Shown one piece after another: positions 7,277 to 15,265 of a DNA stretch of 31,168 bases. Origin of the DNA: Firmicutes bacterium UBA5493 (GTDB lineage Bacteria; Bacillota; Limnochordia; Darwinibacteriales; Darwinibacteriaceae); the NCBI GenBank assembly GCA_002424045.1, contig DIPH01000053.1:1-31168 (forward strand), given 5' to 3'. Below the pieces are notes generated by a model, which saw nothing but the letters and a program-made list of their open reading frames with translations, was not told where the DNA came from and did no database searches. The translations under genes and the position numbers were made by a program. Numbering within the stretch: position 1 is the stretch's first letter; each line of letters starts with the position of its first letter.

Positions 7277-8098
7277 ATGAAACGCAGGTTAAGCTCGATT
7301 TCTTTAAATATCATCACAAGCATTTTTTGCATTGCAACGGTCCTCCCATTTGTCTGGATGTTATCTTCTTCTTTTAAGTCAAACATAGAGATAAGCGCGT
7401 TAGAACAGTACTTTTTCCCAAGGGGTTTTACGCTGCAGAATTACGTCAATGTTCTTGCCGGATTCGATTTTATGCGTTATTTTATTAACAGTCTTGTTTA
7501 TGCATTCTTAATCACTGTCATTACGGTATACACTAGTACCGTGTCTGGTTTTGTTTTGGCCAAATATGAGTTTAGGGGACGGGAACTATTGTTCAGTTGC
7601 ATTTTGATGACCATGATGGTTCCCGGCACGGTTACAATCATTCCTCGTTACAGTATTATGCAGTTCTTGGGTTGGCTGGACACGTATAAGGCACTAGTAT
7701 TGCCTGGCGCTTTTACCGCGTTTGGTATCTTTATGATGAGGCAGGCTTGTTATGCTATACCTGACGAGATGCTAGAGGCAGCTCGTATTGACGGTGCCAA
7801 TGAATTCTATATTTTTCATCGGATCGTATTTCCTCTGCTACACAATTCCATCATCACAATCATAATATTCCAGTTCCTGTGGGCTTGGGATGATTATCTG
7901 TGGCCTTACCTTGTGATCCGGACGAGTAGCAAATACCTGTTGCCGATAGCATTGAATCTCTTCAATGGACGTTACTCTACTGATTACGGAGGATTATTCG
8001 CTGCCACAAGTATTTCCATTATGCCCGTAGTGATACTCTACATGTTTTTCCAAAACCAGTTCATTGAGGGTGTATCTTCCTCTTCCCTCAAGGGCTAA
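7277..8098 (+). CDS. Sugar ABC importer permease, MalG/UgpE type
   Basis: 273 residues with an N-terminal transmembrane segment (IITSIFCIATVLPFVWML), the family-typical SSFKSNIEI segment following, and the EAA loop EAARIDGANEFYIFHRI near residue 167. It ends FIEGVSSSSLKG, close to the usual MalG terminus. AAGGAGG lies nine bases ahead of ATG, and only 13 bp separate it from the preceding permease, so the two are cotranscribed and form the membrane heterodimer. Confidence 0.93.
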   Translation: MKRRLSSISLNIITSIFCIATVLPFVWMLSSSFKSNIEISALEQYFFPRGFTLQNYVNVLAGFDFMRYFINSLVYAFLITVITVYTSTVSGFVLAKYEFRGRELLFSCILMTMMVPGTVTIIPRYSIMQFLGWLDTYKALVLPGAFTAFGIFMMRQACYAIPDEMLEAARIDGANEFYIFHRIVFPLLHNSIITIIIFQFLWAWDDYLWPYLVIRTSSKYLLPIALNLFNGRYSTDYGGLFAATSISIMPVVILYMFFQNQFIEGVSSSSLKG

Positions 8099-8136
8099 AC
8101 CGACCCCATTTCCGGAAGCGAAAGGAGACTATTAAG

Positions 8137-9435
8137 ATGGCCAAGCAAACGAGTAAAGAGCTTAGAAGCCTTGTGATGTATTCCGTTTTCGTCCGCAATC
8201 ATAGTGAAGAAGGCAATTTTAGCGCTTTAAGAACCGATCTTGACCGAATACAGCGGCTCGGAGTTGATATCATTTGGTTACTACCGGTCCATCCCATAGG
8301 GAAAATAGCCCGGAAAGGCACTTTAGGCAGCCCGTACGCTATTCAGGATTACCGGAAAATCAACCCGGAGTACGGCTCACTAGATGAATTCAGGTCTTTG
8401 GTAGACGAAATTCATGCCCGTGGAATGAAATGTATTATTGATGTGGTGTATAATCATACCTCGCCTGATTCATGGCTTGTGCAACATCATCCTGAATGGT
8501 TCTATCGCACCAAGGACGGTTTGTTTGGCAATAAGGTCGGTGAGTGGCTTGATGTTATCGATTTGGATTACAGCCAGAGGGGGTTATGGGAATATCAGAT
8601 CGAAACACTAAAGCAATGGGCGGAGATCGTGGATGGATTTCGTTGCGATGTAGCACCTTTGATCCCTTTGGAATTCTGGTTGAAGGCGCGCCAGCAGGTA
8701 GAATCAGTGCGTCCCGGTTGTATATGGCTTGCGGAGTCCGTCGAACCACTCTTCACTATTGAAAACCGCGCCCGTGGCTTTTTAAGCCTTTCAGATTCTG
8801 AGTTATATCAATCTTTCGACATCTGCTATGATTATGATATTTTTGCTTATTTTCGGGGATATCTTGACGGACGCAATATCCTTTCTTCCTACGTAGAAAA
8901 GATCAACCAACAAGAAGCTATCTATCCCGATAATTATGTCAAGCTACGGTACTTAGAAAATCACGACCAGGCTCGTGCGAAATCTATCATATCTGATGAA
9001 ACGTCAATGCGAAATTGGCTGGCGTTCTTATACTTTCAAAAGGGGATGACCTTGCTATATGCGGGTCAAGAGGTCGGCGATGATCACCGGCCAAGCCTTT
9101 TCGATAAGGATACCGTTCAATGGAGGGGTGGTTACGATCTCACCCCTCTGCTCGCGAGATTATACACAATTAAAAAGAACCCACTATTTGCCAACAGTCG
9201 CTACGAAGTATGCGCTTTACCTAATGAGATTTTGCACGCTACTCATAGTGCCAGTGGCAGCCAGATGATTGGTATTTTCAGTGTAAGCGGGAGAAGTGGG
9301 GTAATAAAGGTTGGCCTGACGGATGGAGTGTATAGAAACTTGATTGATAATCAGGAAATCTTGGTGCGAGAGGGAAGCATCCTTTGCATGGGTGAGCCGA
9401 TTATTCTTGAAGCACCTAAAAACCAAAACTACTAG
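8137..9435 (+). CDS. GH13 alpha-amylase-family glycoside hydrolase, cytoplasmic
   Basis: 432 residues, no signal peptide, so it acts on imported sugar. The GH13 conserved regions are all present: I, DVVYNH (102-107); II, GFRCDVA with the nucleophile D171; III, WLAES with the acid/base E200; IV, LENHDQ with D277. The N-terminal MYSVFVRNHS and YAIQDYRKINPEYGS are typical of the catalytic barrel. Domain C is short. The A of region II has replaced the H/K often found there, so substrate specificity cannot be read off directly; an alpha-glucosidase, maltogenic or phosphorylase-like activity on a malto- or related oligosaccharide is plausible. Last gene of the sugar operon; start supported by AAAGGAG ahead of ATG 8137. 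Confidence 0.9.
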   Translation: MAKQTSKELRSLVMYSVFVRNHSEEGNFSALRTDLDRIQRLGVDIIWLLPVHPIGKIARKGTLGSPYAIQDYRKINPEYGSLDEFRSLVDEIHARGMKCIIDVVYNHTSPDSWLVQHHPEWFYRTKDGLFGNKVGEWLDVIDLDYSQRGLWEYQIETLKQWAEIVDGFRCDVAPLIPLEFWLKARQQVESVRPGCIWLAESVEPLFTIENRARGFLSLSDSELYQSFDICYDYDIFAYFRGYLDGRNILSSYVEKINQQEAIYPDNYVKLRYLENHDQARAKSIISDETSMRNWLAFLYFQKGMTLLYAGQEVGDDHRPSLFDKDTVQWRGGYDLTPLLARLYTIKKNPLFANSRYEVCALPNEILHATHSASGSQMIGIFSVSGRSGVIKVGLTDGVYRNLIDNQEILVREGSILCMGEPIILEAPKNQNY

Positions 9436-9661
9436 GCAATCGCCAGTTTCCGCTTGATGGAAGAACATTTCTATTGTGCCGACTGCACTCCTATGTTCCG
9501 TCAATCTGCGAGAACAGAGAGTGACAAATTATGGTATCTCTGCAATGATCTTTAGTCGGATTTCAATGGTCAAATCTCCACTGAGCGTACCATTCAGTAT
9601 CTTAGCTAAAACCCCTTATCATAAAGGCATACCTCTTTTCTTCGTAGGTGGGAGGTTGGGG

Positions 9662-9700
9662 AAAGAGCCGGACTGGTAGGTCATGGGGCTCTTTTCTCTT
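9662..9700 (+). terminator. Terminator downstream of the sugar operon
   Basis: AAAGAGCC (9662-9669) pairs with GGCTCTTT (9687-9694), followed by TCTCTTT. It lies about 230 bp after the GH13 stop. The stretch 9436-9661 holds no credible gene: an open frame at 9476-9679 lacks a ribosome binding site and resembles nothing known. Confidence 0.55.
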
Positions 9701-9728
9701 TATACCACAAATTAACTTTACTAGGCCA

Positions 9729-9861
9729 AGCCCTAAAGATCAATAGGGGATCGAAAAAAGCCGTAGAATACGGCAAATGGAAACCAGCTACTTATGATCT
9801 AACCAGAATACAAAGTGCTGCAATTATTCTAATTTCAACGATTTAAGAATGCAGGTCTACA
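9729..9861. repeat. Dispersed ~133-bp IS-end repeat, copy 2
   Basis: Same orientation and landmarks as 697-830: GGATCGAAAAAAGCCGTA, the hairpin GCCGTA-gaa-TACGGC, AACCAGCTA, and a terminus TTTAAGAATGCAGGTCTACA (9842-9861). It directly joins the OrfA relic at 9862, so this IS inserted into an older IS3-type element. The two copies bracket the whole LacI-sugar module. Confidence 0.65.
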
Positions 9862-10100
9862 GTGTATAGCACTTACATGTACTTCGTATTCCGCCGCTAT
9901 TTCGCTAACGTGCCGTTCTTCCTTAAGAACCTCTAGAACTATTTTCAACTTCGTTTGCGGTGAGATTGTTTTTCCGCCATGGATATGCTCCTTTCAAGCT
10001 CCTAAACATTCGAGATTCAGTGTCGCTTATCCTGTGGAAAATCGCGTCTCACTTTCTGGGTCCATTATACTGCTTCTCTAGTGGTAAACTGGTTTGTCCA
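9862..10100 (-). mobile_element. IS3-family relic: left end and truncated OrfA
   Basis: Read on the minus strand, it begins TGGACAAACCAGTTTACC at 10100 (a typical IS3 left end), then a GAAAGGAG site and ATG (9978-9980) giving MAEK. One base later in frame the OrfA helix-turn-helix continues: TISPQTKLKIVLEVLKEERH, then VSEIAAEYEVH. A one-base deletion in the A-run after codon 3 explains the break. The relic is cut at 9862 by the IS-end repeat, so only about 40 codons of OrfA remain and OrfB is gone. Confidence 0.7.
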
Positions 10101-10596
10101 GCCCCCCTTTGAACAATGCTTCGATTTCCTCGCCAAACTCAGTCAAATCAACGACGATGCTCCCGACATGCGCAGACATCGCTGAAGGCCTTCACTAAGG
10201 TTTTTGCGTGGGATACTTCTAAATCCTTCAGGTGTTCTTAGATATTGCACCTTACGCTTATTGCATCGAGCGGACCAGCCCTCAGATCAGACACTTGCTC
10301 AGCTTCAGCAATGACTAAGCGGATTGCACCCCGATAGGGGACAATGATGCAGTCTCCGGCTTTAATGTTCTTAAAACGGCGAACGGCGTTGAGACGTTCT
10401 CTTTCGTAGTCGGGACAATCTTAATGAACTTGTAGTAGCGACCATCAACTTGCTTTACGAGTTCATCTGGATCATCTATGGCAGAAAAATCTACCTTTCC
10501 CCACCCCACAGCAATAACACTGTTCTCAAAAAAGAGACTAAATGCTTCAGCACTTTGGCCGTGAGCGCGGACAAGATAATAACGTGGGTCACTCAT
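10101..10596 (-). pseudogene. Restriction-endonuclease-like gene, N-terminal part, decayed
   Basis: From ATG 10594-10596 the frame gives RYYLVRAHGQSAEAFSLFFE and continues NSVIAVGWGKVDFSAIDDPD, typical of an N-terminal domain found in Mrr/McrBC-type restriction proteins. Around 10410 it slips: the true continuation LNAVRRFKNIKAGDCIIVPY, then RGAIRLVIAEAEQVSD, is in another frame. There is an in-frame TAA after ISVRCNI and a further frameshift before VGSIVVDLTEFGEEIEALF. At 10100 the gene meets the IS3 left end, so the nuclease or ATPase part is lost. Family assignment rests on motif resemblance only. Confidence 0.5.
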
Positions 10597-10675
10597 TATT
10601 TTGCTCTCTCCATTTTTTTACGCCTTCGTGAGGAAGCGTAATTATCCTTTAACTATTTACGAAAATCCGTTGCAA

Positions 10676-10723
10676 AAAGCAAGCGGGGTCTGGGAACATA
10701 GGGGTGGCGCCTCCCCTTGCTTT
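10676..10723. repeat. Long inverted repeat between the relic and the GntR gene
   Basis: AAAGCAAGCGGGG (10676-10688) pairs with CCCCTTGCTTT (10713-10723) with a 2-base bulge. On the minus strand it is followed by TTTTT. It may be a terminator insulating the catabolic locus from leftward neighbours. The rest of 10597-10780 shows nothing else. Confidence 0.4.
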
Positions 10724-10780
10724 ACGTTAGCTTACATAGCTTTAGCTAAGTCGATCTGTTTTTATAAATCAAGATTTATT

Positions 10781-10810
10781 TTTACAACTAGAAGGAATTT
10801 GTGGTGTAAA
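10781..10810 (+). promoter_or_regulatory. Possible promoter of the catabolic locus
   Basis: TTTACA (10781-10786), an 18-bp spacer and TGTAAA (10805-10810) preceded by TGG. It is a weak match, but it lies upstream of the operator palindrome at 10833 and of the GntR gene. TAGAAT at 10813-10818 is an alternative -10. Confidence 0.35.
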
Positions 10811-10832
10811 GGTAGAATAGGGACTACACAAA

Positions 10833-10845
10833 GTGGTCAGACCAC
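10833..10845. promoter_or_regulatory. GntR/FadR-type operator palindrome
   Basis: GTGGT-CAG-ACCAC is a perfect 13-bp palindrome containing TGGTNNNACCA, the half-site pattern of FadR-subfamily regulators (FadR, LldR, PdhR). It is followed by two more ACCAC half-sites (GTACCACCTACCACT). Its place between the putative promoter and the GntR start suggests autorepression and control of the whole cluster. Confidence 0.65.
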
Positions 10846-10940
10846 GTACCACCTACCACTTTTTGCAAAATGTATTGCTCGTCCGATGAATAATGTAGGC
10901 ACACGCATAAAATAACAGTGTAATTAGTATGGAGGATATC

Positions 10941-11735
10941 ATGCGTATAGAACGGATTGAAAAGCAGGATCTTTATGAAGAAGTCTTAGGGTCCATAATG
11001 GGCCTGATTTCGGCTTCGGAACATGGGGATAGATTGCCTTCTGAACGCGAACTGAGCGAGCGCCTCGGTGTATCGAGATCCACTATTAGGGAAGCGATAC
11101 GTTCCTTAGAATTTATGGGTGTATTGAAAGTCAAACACGGAGGTGGCGTGTTTGTCGATAGTTTAGGTGATTCATCATTTGTAAGGATGCTCGAAATGGG
11201 TATTCTGCTGCAGGATAGCACCGTTGCTGAGCTCGTAGAAACGAGACTTGTTATAGAGGTCAAAGTCGCCGGATTAGCGGCTATGCGTTACAATCAGCAG
11301 AACAAGGCAAGACTTTTAACGATCATGTCCGAAATGGAACGTTTGCAGGAGGATAACATTAAAGCACAAGATCTGGATTTACTGTTTCACATGGAGTTGG
11401 CAAACGCATCCCACAACACCGTTATGAATTACATCTTAAAAACACTGAGGACATTATTGAAAGTGTGGATTGAAAAGGCATTCTCCCATGATGAGTTGCG
11501 GATATCAGAAATCATTTTAGAACATAATGCCATTATTGAATCAATCTTCGCCCGAGACAGTAGCAAAGCGCGCGTGCTCATGGAACGTCATCTTGAATCC
11601 GCCTCTGAACGCTTGCTTAAGGTTGTTGGAAAAGACAGCGTGCTTAAACTCACCCAGTTAACAATGGAGCAGAGTACTTCATCAAAACAAGACGGCTCGA
11701 AGAAGGAATCTACTTTGCTAGGAAGGTCGAGGTAA
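10941..11735 (+). CDS. GntR-family regulator, FadR/FCD subfamily
   Basis: 264 residues. Winged helix about 25-70 with LPSERELSERLGVSRSTIRE and AIRSLEFMGVLKVKHGGGVF; C-terminal all-helical FCD ligand domain with DLDLLFHMELANASHN, LEHNAIIESIFARD and MERHLES, carrying the usual Asp/His residues for metal and organic acid binding. ATG 10941 is chosen because GGAGG ends five bases before it; the in-frame ATG at 10929 lies over that site. FCD regulators usually sense carboxylates or acid sugars, matching the predicted tetronate-type enzymes downstream. It is only 9 bp from the PdxA gene and probably heads the operon. Confidence 0.92.
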   Translation: MRIERIEKQDLYEEVLGSIMGLISASEHGDRLPSERELSERLGVSRSTIREAIRSLEFMGVLKVKHGGGVFVDSLGDSSFVRMLEMGILLQDSTVAELVETRLVIEVKVAGLAAMRYNQQNKARLLTIMSEMERLQEDNIKAQDLDLLFHMELANASHNTVMNYILKTLRTLLKVWIEKAFSHDELRISEIILEHNAIIESIFARDSSKARVLMERHLESASERLLKVVGKDSVLKLTQLTMEQSTSSKQDGSKKESTLLGRSR

Positions 11736-11744
11736 ACGGTAAGA

Positions 11745-12764
11745 ATGAAAAGACCTATTATTAGTGTCACGATGGGAGACCCCGCAGGCATAGGTGCTGA
11801 AATTGCTGTAAAAGCGCTAGACCGAAGGCAATTATATGAAATGGCACGACCGGTTGTTATTGGAAGCAAGGTAGTAATTGAAGATGCTCTTAGATTTGCT
11901 CCGGTAACTCTCAAGCTAAATGTGATTGATGATATGAGTCAGGTTAAAGGGGAGTATGGCGCAATTGATTTATTCGATTTAGACAATATTGCAATGAGTG
12001 ATTTTAAATATGGAGAGATTGGCGCTGCTACCGGAAAGGCTTCCATTGAATATGTTCTGAAGGGGATTGAGCTGGCACAAGAGGGCAAGGTAGATGCCGT
12101 CGTAACTGGACCAATTCATAAAGAGGCAATTAATGTCGCTGGCTATGAATATTCTGGGCACACCGAGATTTTTGCTAGTGCGACTGGTACTGAAGACTAT
12201 GCAATGATGCTGGTTGATGACAAACTGCGGGTTATCCATGTTTCGACGCATGTATCTCTGAGAAAAGCCTGTGACTTAGTGAAAAAGGACCGGGTAATAA
12301 GTGTGGTTCGTCTGGCTAAGGCAGCCCTTGAAAGAATGGGAATGGCAGATCCTAGAATTGGTGTAGCAGGGCTGAATCCCCATGCCGGAGAAAGCGGACT
12401 TTTTGGCAGTGAAGAAATCGAAGAGATTATTCCAGCGATTAATCAAGCGAAGAAAGAAGGAATTCGTGTTGATGGTCCCATTCCGCCAGACACCATTTTT
12501 TCCAAGGTGCGGGGCGGTCAATATGATATTGCGGTAGCCATGTATCATGATCAAGGTCACATTCCAATGAAGGTTACCGGATTCAAATATAACGAAGAAA
12601 CAATGATGTGGACTTCTATAAGTGGGGTTAATATCACGGTTGGTTTACCCATTATTCGTACATCCGTAGATCATGGTGTAGCTTTTGATAAAGCAGGTGC
12701 AGGTGAAGCAAATGAACAGAGCATGATAGAAGCTATAAAGATGGCAGCTGTTCTTGCTCGCTAA
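11745..12764 (+). CDS. pdxA2: PdxA-family dehydrogenase (PdxA2 type)
   Basis: 339 residues, full length. Motifs: GDPAGIG (11-17), SGHTE (137-141), metal ligands H169 (STHVSL), H213 (NPHAGE) and H268 (YHDQGH), and RTSVDHG near 305. Classical PdxA oxidises 4-phosphohydroxy-L-threonine in vitamin B6 synthesis. The PdxA2 branch, encoded next to DUF1537 kinases, oxidises and decarboxylates D-threonate or D-erythronate 4-phosphate to DHAP. The neighbourhood (FCD regulator, two DUF1537 kinases, no other pdx genes) points to the catabolic type. It begins the structural part of the locus right after the regulator. Action on phosphorylated 4-hydroxythreonine cannot be excluded. Confidence 0.88.
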   Translation: MKRPIISVTMGDPAGIGAEIAVKALDRRQLYEMARPVVIGSKVVIEDALRFAPVTLKLNVIDDMSQVKGEYGAIDLFDLDNIAMSDFKYGEIGAATGKASIEYVLKGIELAQEGKVDAVVTGPIHKEAINVAGYEYSGHTEIFASATGTEDYAMMLVDDKLRVIHVSTHVSLRKACDLVKKDRVISVVRLAKAALERMGMADPRIGVAGLNPHAGESGLFGSEEIEEIIPAINQAKKEGIRVDGPIPPDTIFSKVRGGQYDIAVAMYHDQGHIPMKVTGFKYNEETMMWTSISGVNITVGLPIIRTSVDHGVAFDKAGAGEANEQSMIEAIKMAAVLAR

Positions 12765-12929
12765 GCAGGGTGCAAAGTCCCTAAACCAGGGAGAAGGCGT
12801 AATACGATTAAAGCCGTCTGGAAGGGAGGTGTTCGGATACGTTTCGGGCCTGTGTCTTTTCAATGGGGAATGTTGCAACGGAAGAACGACTTAAAGTTTT
12901 CTAATCCAAACTATGGGAGGTTTTACTGA

Positions 12930-13592
12930 GTGGGAAAAAAGGTTTTCATTATTCATACCAGCGATGTATCCGTAGACGATATGAATAATCTTTTTGAAGA
13001 ACTGGCTCCCGAAGCAGAGTTATACAATATTGTGGACGATAGTCTTTTGCCAGAAGTCTTGCAAAATGCAGGAGTAACAAAGGAGGTTACCCAGCGGATC
13101 TGCGCTTATGCATATATGGCGGAAATCGCCGGTGCCGACTTAATATTTAACCAATGCTCTTCAGTTGGCGAATCAGCGGATCTCGCGAAAGAATTGGTCA
13201 GTGTTCCTTTGGTCAAGGTAGACGAAAGAATGGCAGAAGTAGCGTGTGAGCAAGGAAACAAAATCGGAGTAGTAGCCACGTTAGGAACAACATTGGGTCC
13301 AACGGTAAGGTTGGTTCAAGCTACTGCCCGCAAGATGAACAAAGAAGTAGAGGTTGTTGAGAGTCTTTGCGATGGGGCATTTGAGATTCTGAGGTCCGGG
13401 AATGTGAAAAAACACAATGAAATGGTCATAGAAAAGATCGAGAAATTGTATGACAAAGTCGATGTCGTTATTTGTGCTCAGGGGAGTATGGTTCCCTTGG
13501 TTGCAGAACTGGGCAATCCTCCAATACCTGTCTTGACAAGTCCTAGATTAGGTGTTGAAAAGGCTGTTGAAGTATTAAAGACTTTGAAGTAA
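12930..13592 (+). CDS. Asp/Glu/hydantoin racemase superfamily protein
   Basis: 220 residues of the two-Cys racemase fold. Both catalytic cysteines are visible: C76 in FNQCSSVGE and C182 in VVICAQGSMVPL. Other blocks are VKVDERMAEVAC and KIGVVATLGTTLGPTVRLVQ. Enzymes of this superfamily racemise or epimerise Asp, Glu, hydantoins and related acids without cofactor. GTG start with GGGAGG nine bases ahead. The 165-bp gap from the PdxA gene shows no promoter. In this locus it could interconvert stereoisomers of the imported acid or amino acid before the kinases or lyase act; the substrate is not known. Confidence 0.8.
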   Translation: MGKKVFIIHTSDVSVDDMNNLFEELAPEAELYNIVDDSLLPEVLQNAGVTKEVTQRICAYAYMAEIAGADLIFNQCSSVGESADLAKELVSVPLVKVDERMAEVACEQGNKIGVVATLGTTLGPTVRLVQATARKMNKEVEVVESLCDGAFEILRSGNVKKHNEMVIEKIEKLYDKVDVVICAQGSMVPLVAELGNPPIPVLTSPRLGVEKAVEVLKTLK

Positions 13593-13661
13593 TTTAGCTT
13601 GGTTTTATCAGTGACTTTTCAGGGATCACTGTGAAGCAAAATAAGTAAGGAGGAAATGGTG

Positions 13662-15200
13662 ATGAGAAAGCATTTGGCAGTTCTGTTGGTTCTCGCGGTG
13701 ATTTTATTCAGTAGTGTAGTTGCATGTGCTGAAGGACAATATGGGGGTTCACTCCGTATTGCCACCACAACTAGTCCCCCGACACTTGACACAATGGCAA
13801 ACACGCATACGGCCACTAGAGAGATTGGAATGAACATTTATGAAACGATAGTTGCCTTTAATGGCAATTATGAAGTCGTCCCCATGTTGGCAGAGAGCTG
13901 GGACATAAGCGATGATGGTCTTGTGTACACATTTCATCTAAGAGAAGGAGTTCCTTTCCATAATGGAGATATTATGGAAGCAGAAGATGTTAAGGCTTCT
14001 GTTGAAAGATATATAGCTGTTTCTCCGATGAATGACAATCTCGAGATCTTAGAGGAAATTAAAGTATTGGACAAGCATACTGTGCAAATGACTATAAGCA
14101 GGTCATCCGGAGCATTCTTATCGAACTTGGCTCAACCTAAATCACTACTTGGGATCATGCCCAAGGAAGTAGCTGAGGGTGCAGAGGCCAGACATGTAGA
14201 CATCGTAGGTACTGGCCCTTACAAATTGGATGAATGGATACCTGATAGGCATACCAAACTCTCAAGGTTTGAAGATTATGTGCCCTTTGAAGGAGTACCC
14301 GCATCAGGATTTGCAGGAAAGAAAGTAGCTTATATTGATGAACTCTACTACATACCAGTGCCTGAAGCTGGTTCGCGTGTTGCAGGATTGGAAACTGGAG
14401 AATATGACTTTGCTGACTTTCTACCAGGCATGGACGTTCCATATCTGAAAGAACAGGAACAATTGGTTGTCGAAGACTTGATGCCATACACCTGGGTAGT
14501 AGTATATCTTAACCATTCTGAAGGTAGCATCTTCAATAACAAAACACTCCGTCAGGCAGTACAGGCTGGAATTGATCATGAAGAGATAATGATTGTCAGT
14601 TCTGATGACTCCGGACGCTTAGATCCAGGTATGTATTTCAACGAGCAAGTCTGGCACTCCGATGCCGGTGCAGAGTTTTACAATCAAAATGATCCGGAAA
14701 AAGCAAAGAGATTAATGGAAGAAGCTGGATACAACGGTGAAGAAATCGTACTCTTGACCAATACCGACTATGACTACATGTACAAGGCCGGTATTGTATT
14801 AGAAAGACAGCTTACTGAGTTAGGATTTAACGTCAATATGAAAGTCCTGGATTGGCCTGGACAACTTGATGTTCGAGCTGACCTCTCGCAGTGGGATCTT
14901 TCGTTTAGTAGTCACTCAACAAGATTTGATCCAGTGGAAAACAACAACTATTTCTTCCCATCAACAACGTTTTTTGGCTATGACAATCCACAAATGGCTG
15001 ACGCCTTAAGACGAGCTGCTGATCACACACTAGTTGAAGACAGATATGCGGCTTATGAAGAAGCACAGGCGATTTTCTATGAAGACGTTGCTATGCTCAA
15101 GTTGTACGATCTTGGCATTTGGCAGGGCTGGCAAGATCACGTTAAAGGATATGAACCCTGGTACATGCTATATTTTGTCAACGTATGGCTAGATAAGTAG
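13662..15200 (+). CDS. Peptide/nickel-type ABC solute-binding protein (family 5, DppA/OppA-like)
   Basis: 512 residues. N-terminal lipoprotein signal with lipobox VVAC at C22. Family 5 hallmarks: YGGSLRIATTTSPPTLDTM, MLAESWDISDDGLVYTFHLR then EGVPFHNGD, and VGTGPYKLDEW. Start ATG 13662 has AGGAGG eight bases ahead, better than the ATG at 13656. Family 5 proteins bind peptides but also opines, sugars and other amphipathic ligands, so the ligand is open. It is the first gene of the transporter set; its permeases and ATPases follow two enzyme genes later. A short CAGTGA/TCACTG hairpin (13609-13631) precedes it. Confidence 0.92.
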   Translation: MRKHLAVLLVLAVILFSSVVACAEGQYGGSLRIATTTSPPTLDTMANTHTATREIGMNIYETIVAFNGNYEVVPMLAESWDISDDGLVYTFHLREGVPFHNGDIMEAEDVKASVERYIAVSPMNDNLEILEEIKVLDKHTVQMTISRSSGAFLSNLAQPKSLLGIMPKEVAEGAEARHVDIVGTGPYKLDEWIPDRHTKLSRFEDYVPFEGVPASGFAGKKVAYIDELYYIPVPEAGSRVAGLETGEYDFADFLPGMDVPYLKEQEQLVVEDLMPYTWVVVYLNHSEGSIFNNKTLRQAVQAGIDHEEIMIVSSDDSGRLDPGMYFNEQVWHSDAGAEFYNQNDPEKAKRLMEEAGYNGEEIVLLTNTDYDYMYKAGIVLERQLTELGFNVNMKVLDWPGQLDVRADLSQWDLSFSSHSTRFDPVENNNYFFPSTTFFGYDNPQMADALRRAADHTLVEDRYAAYEEAQAIFYEDVAMLKLYDLGIWQGWQDHVKGYEPWYMLYFVNVWLDK

Positions 15201-15209
15201 AAGAGTTGT

Positions 15210-15244
15210 AACCAGGGAAATTGCGACTATTAATTTCCCTGGTT
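15210..15244 (+). terminator. Strong hairpin after the peptide-binding protein
   Basis: AACCAGGGAAATT and AATTTCCCTGGTT form a perfect 13-bp stem with a 9-base loop, then CTCTTTC. The tail is poorer in T than a full terminator, so partial termination or mRNA stabilisation is likely, giving more binding protein than downstream enzymes. Confidence 0.75.
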
Positions 15245-15265
15245 CTCTTTCCCGGAGGAGAAAAC

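Noticed and set aside
9476..9679. Open frame of 67 codons after the GH13 gene
   Set aside because: No ribosome binding site, no recognisable family, runs into a terminator hairpin; best treated as chance.
10450..10915. Plus-strand open frames of 63 and 104 codons before the GntR gene
   Set aside because: The first is antisense to the restriction-like relic; the second overlaps the inverted repeat, promoter and operator. Neither has protein-like composition.
11745..12764. Biosynthetic PdxA of vitamin B6 synthesis
   Set aside because: No other pdx gene is nearby, while an FCD regulator and two DUF1537 kinases are, which fits the catabolic PdxA2 type better; not fully excluded.
12765..12929. 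GC-richer gap between the PdxA2 and racemase genes, with a CCCT/AGGG mini-hairpin and a GGGTGCAAAGTCCC-like string suggesting an intron or riboswitch
   Set aside because: Only one short stem can be drawn and no conserved core (domain V or aptamer) was found.
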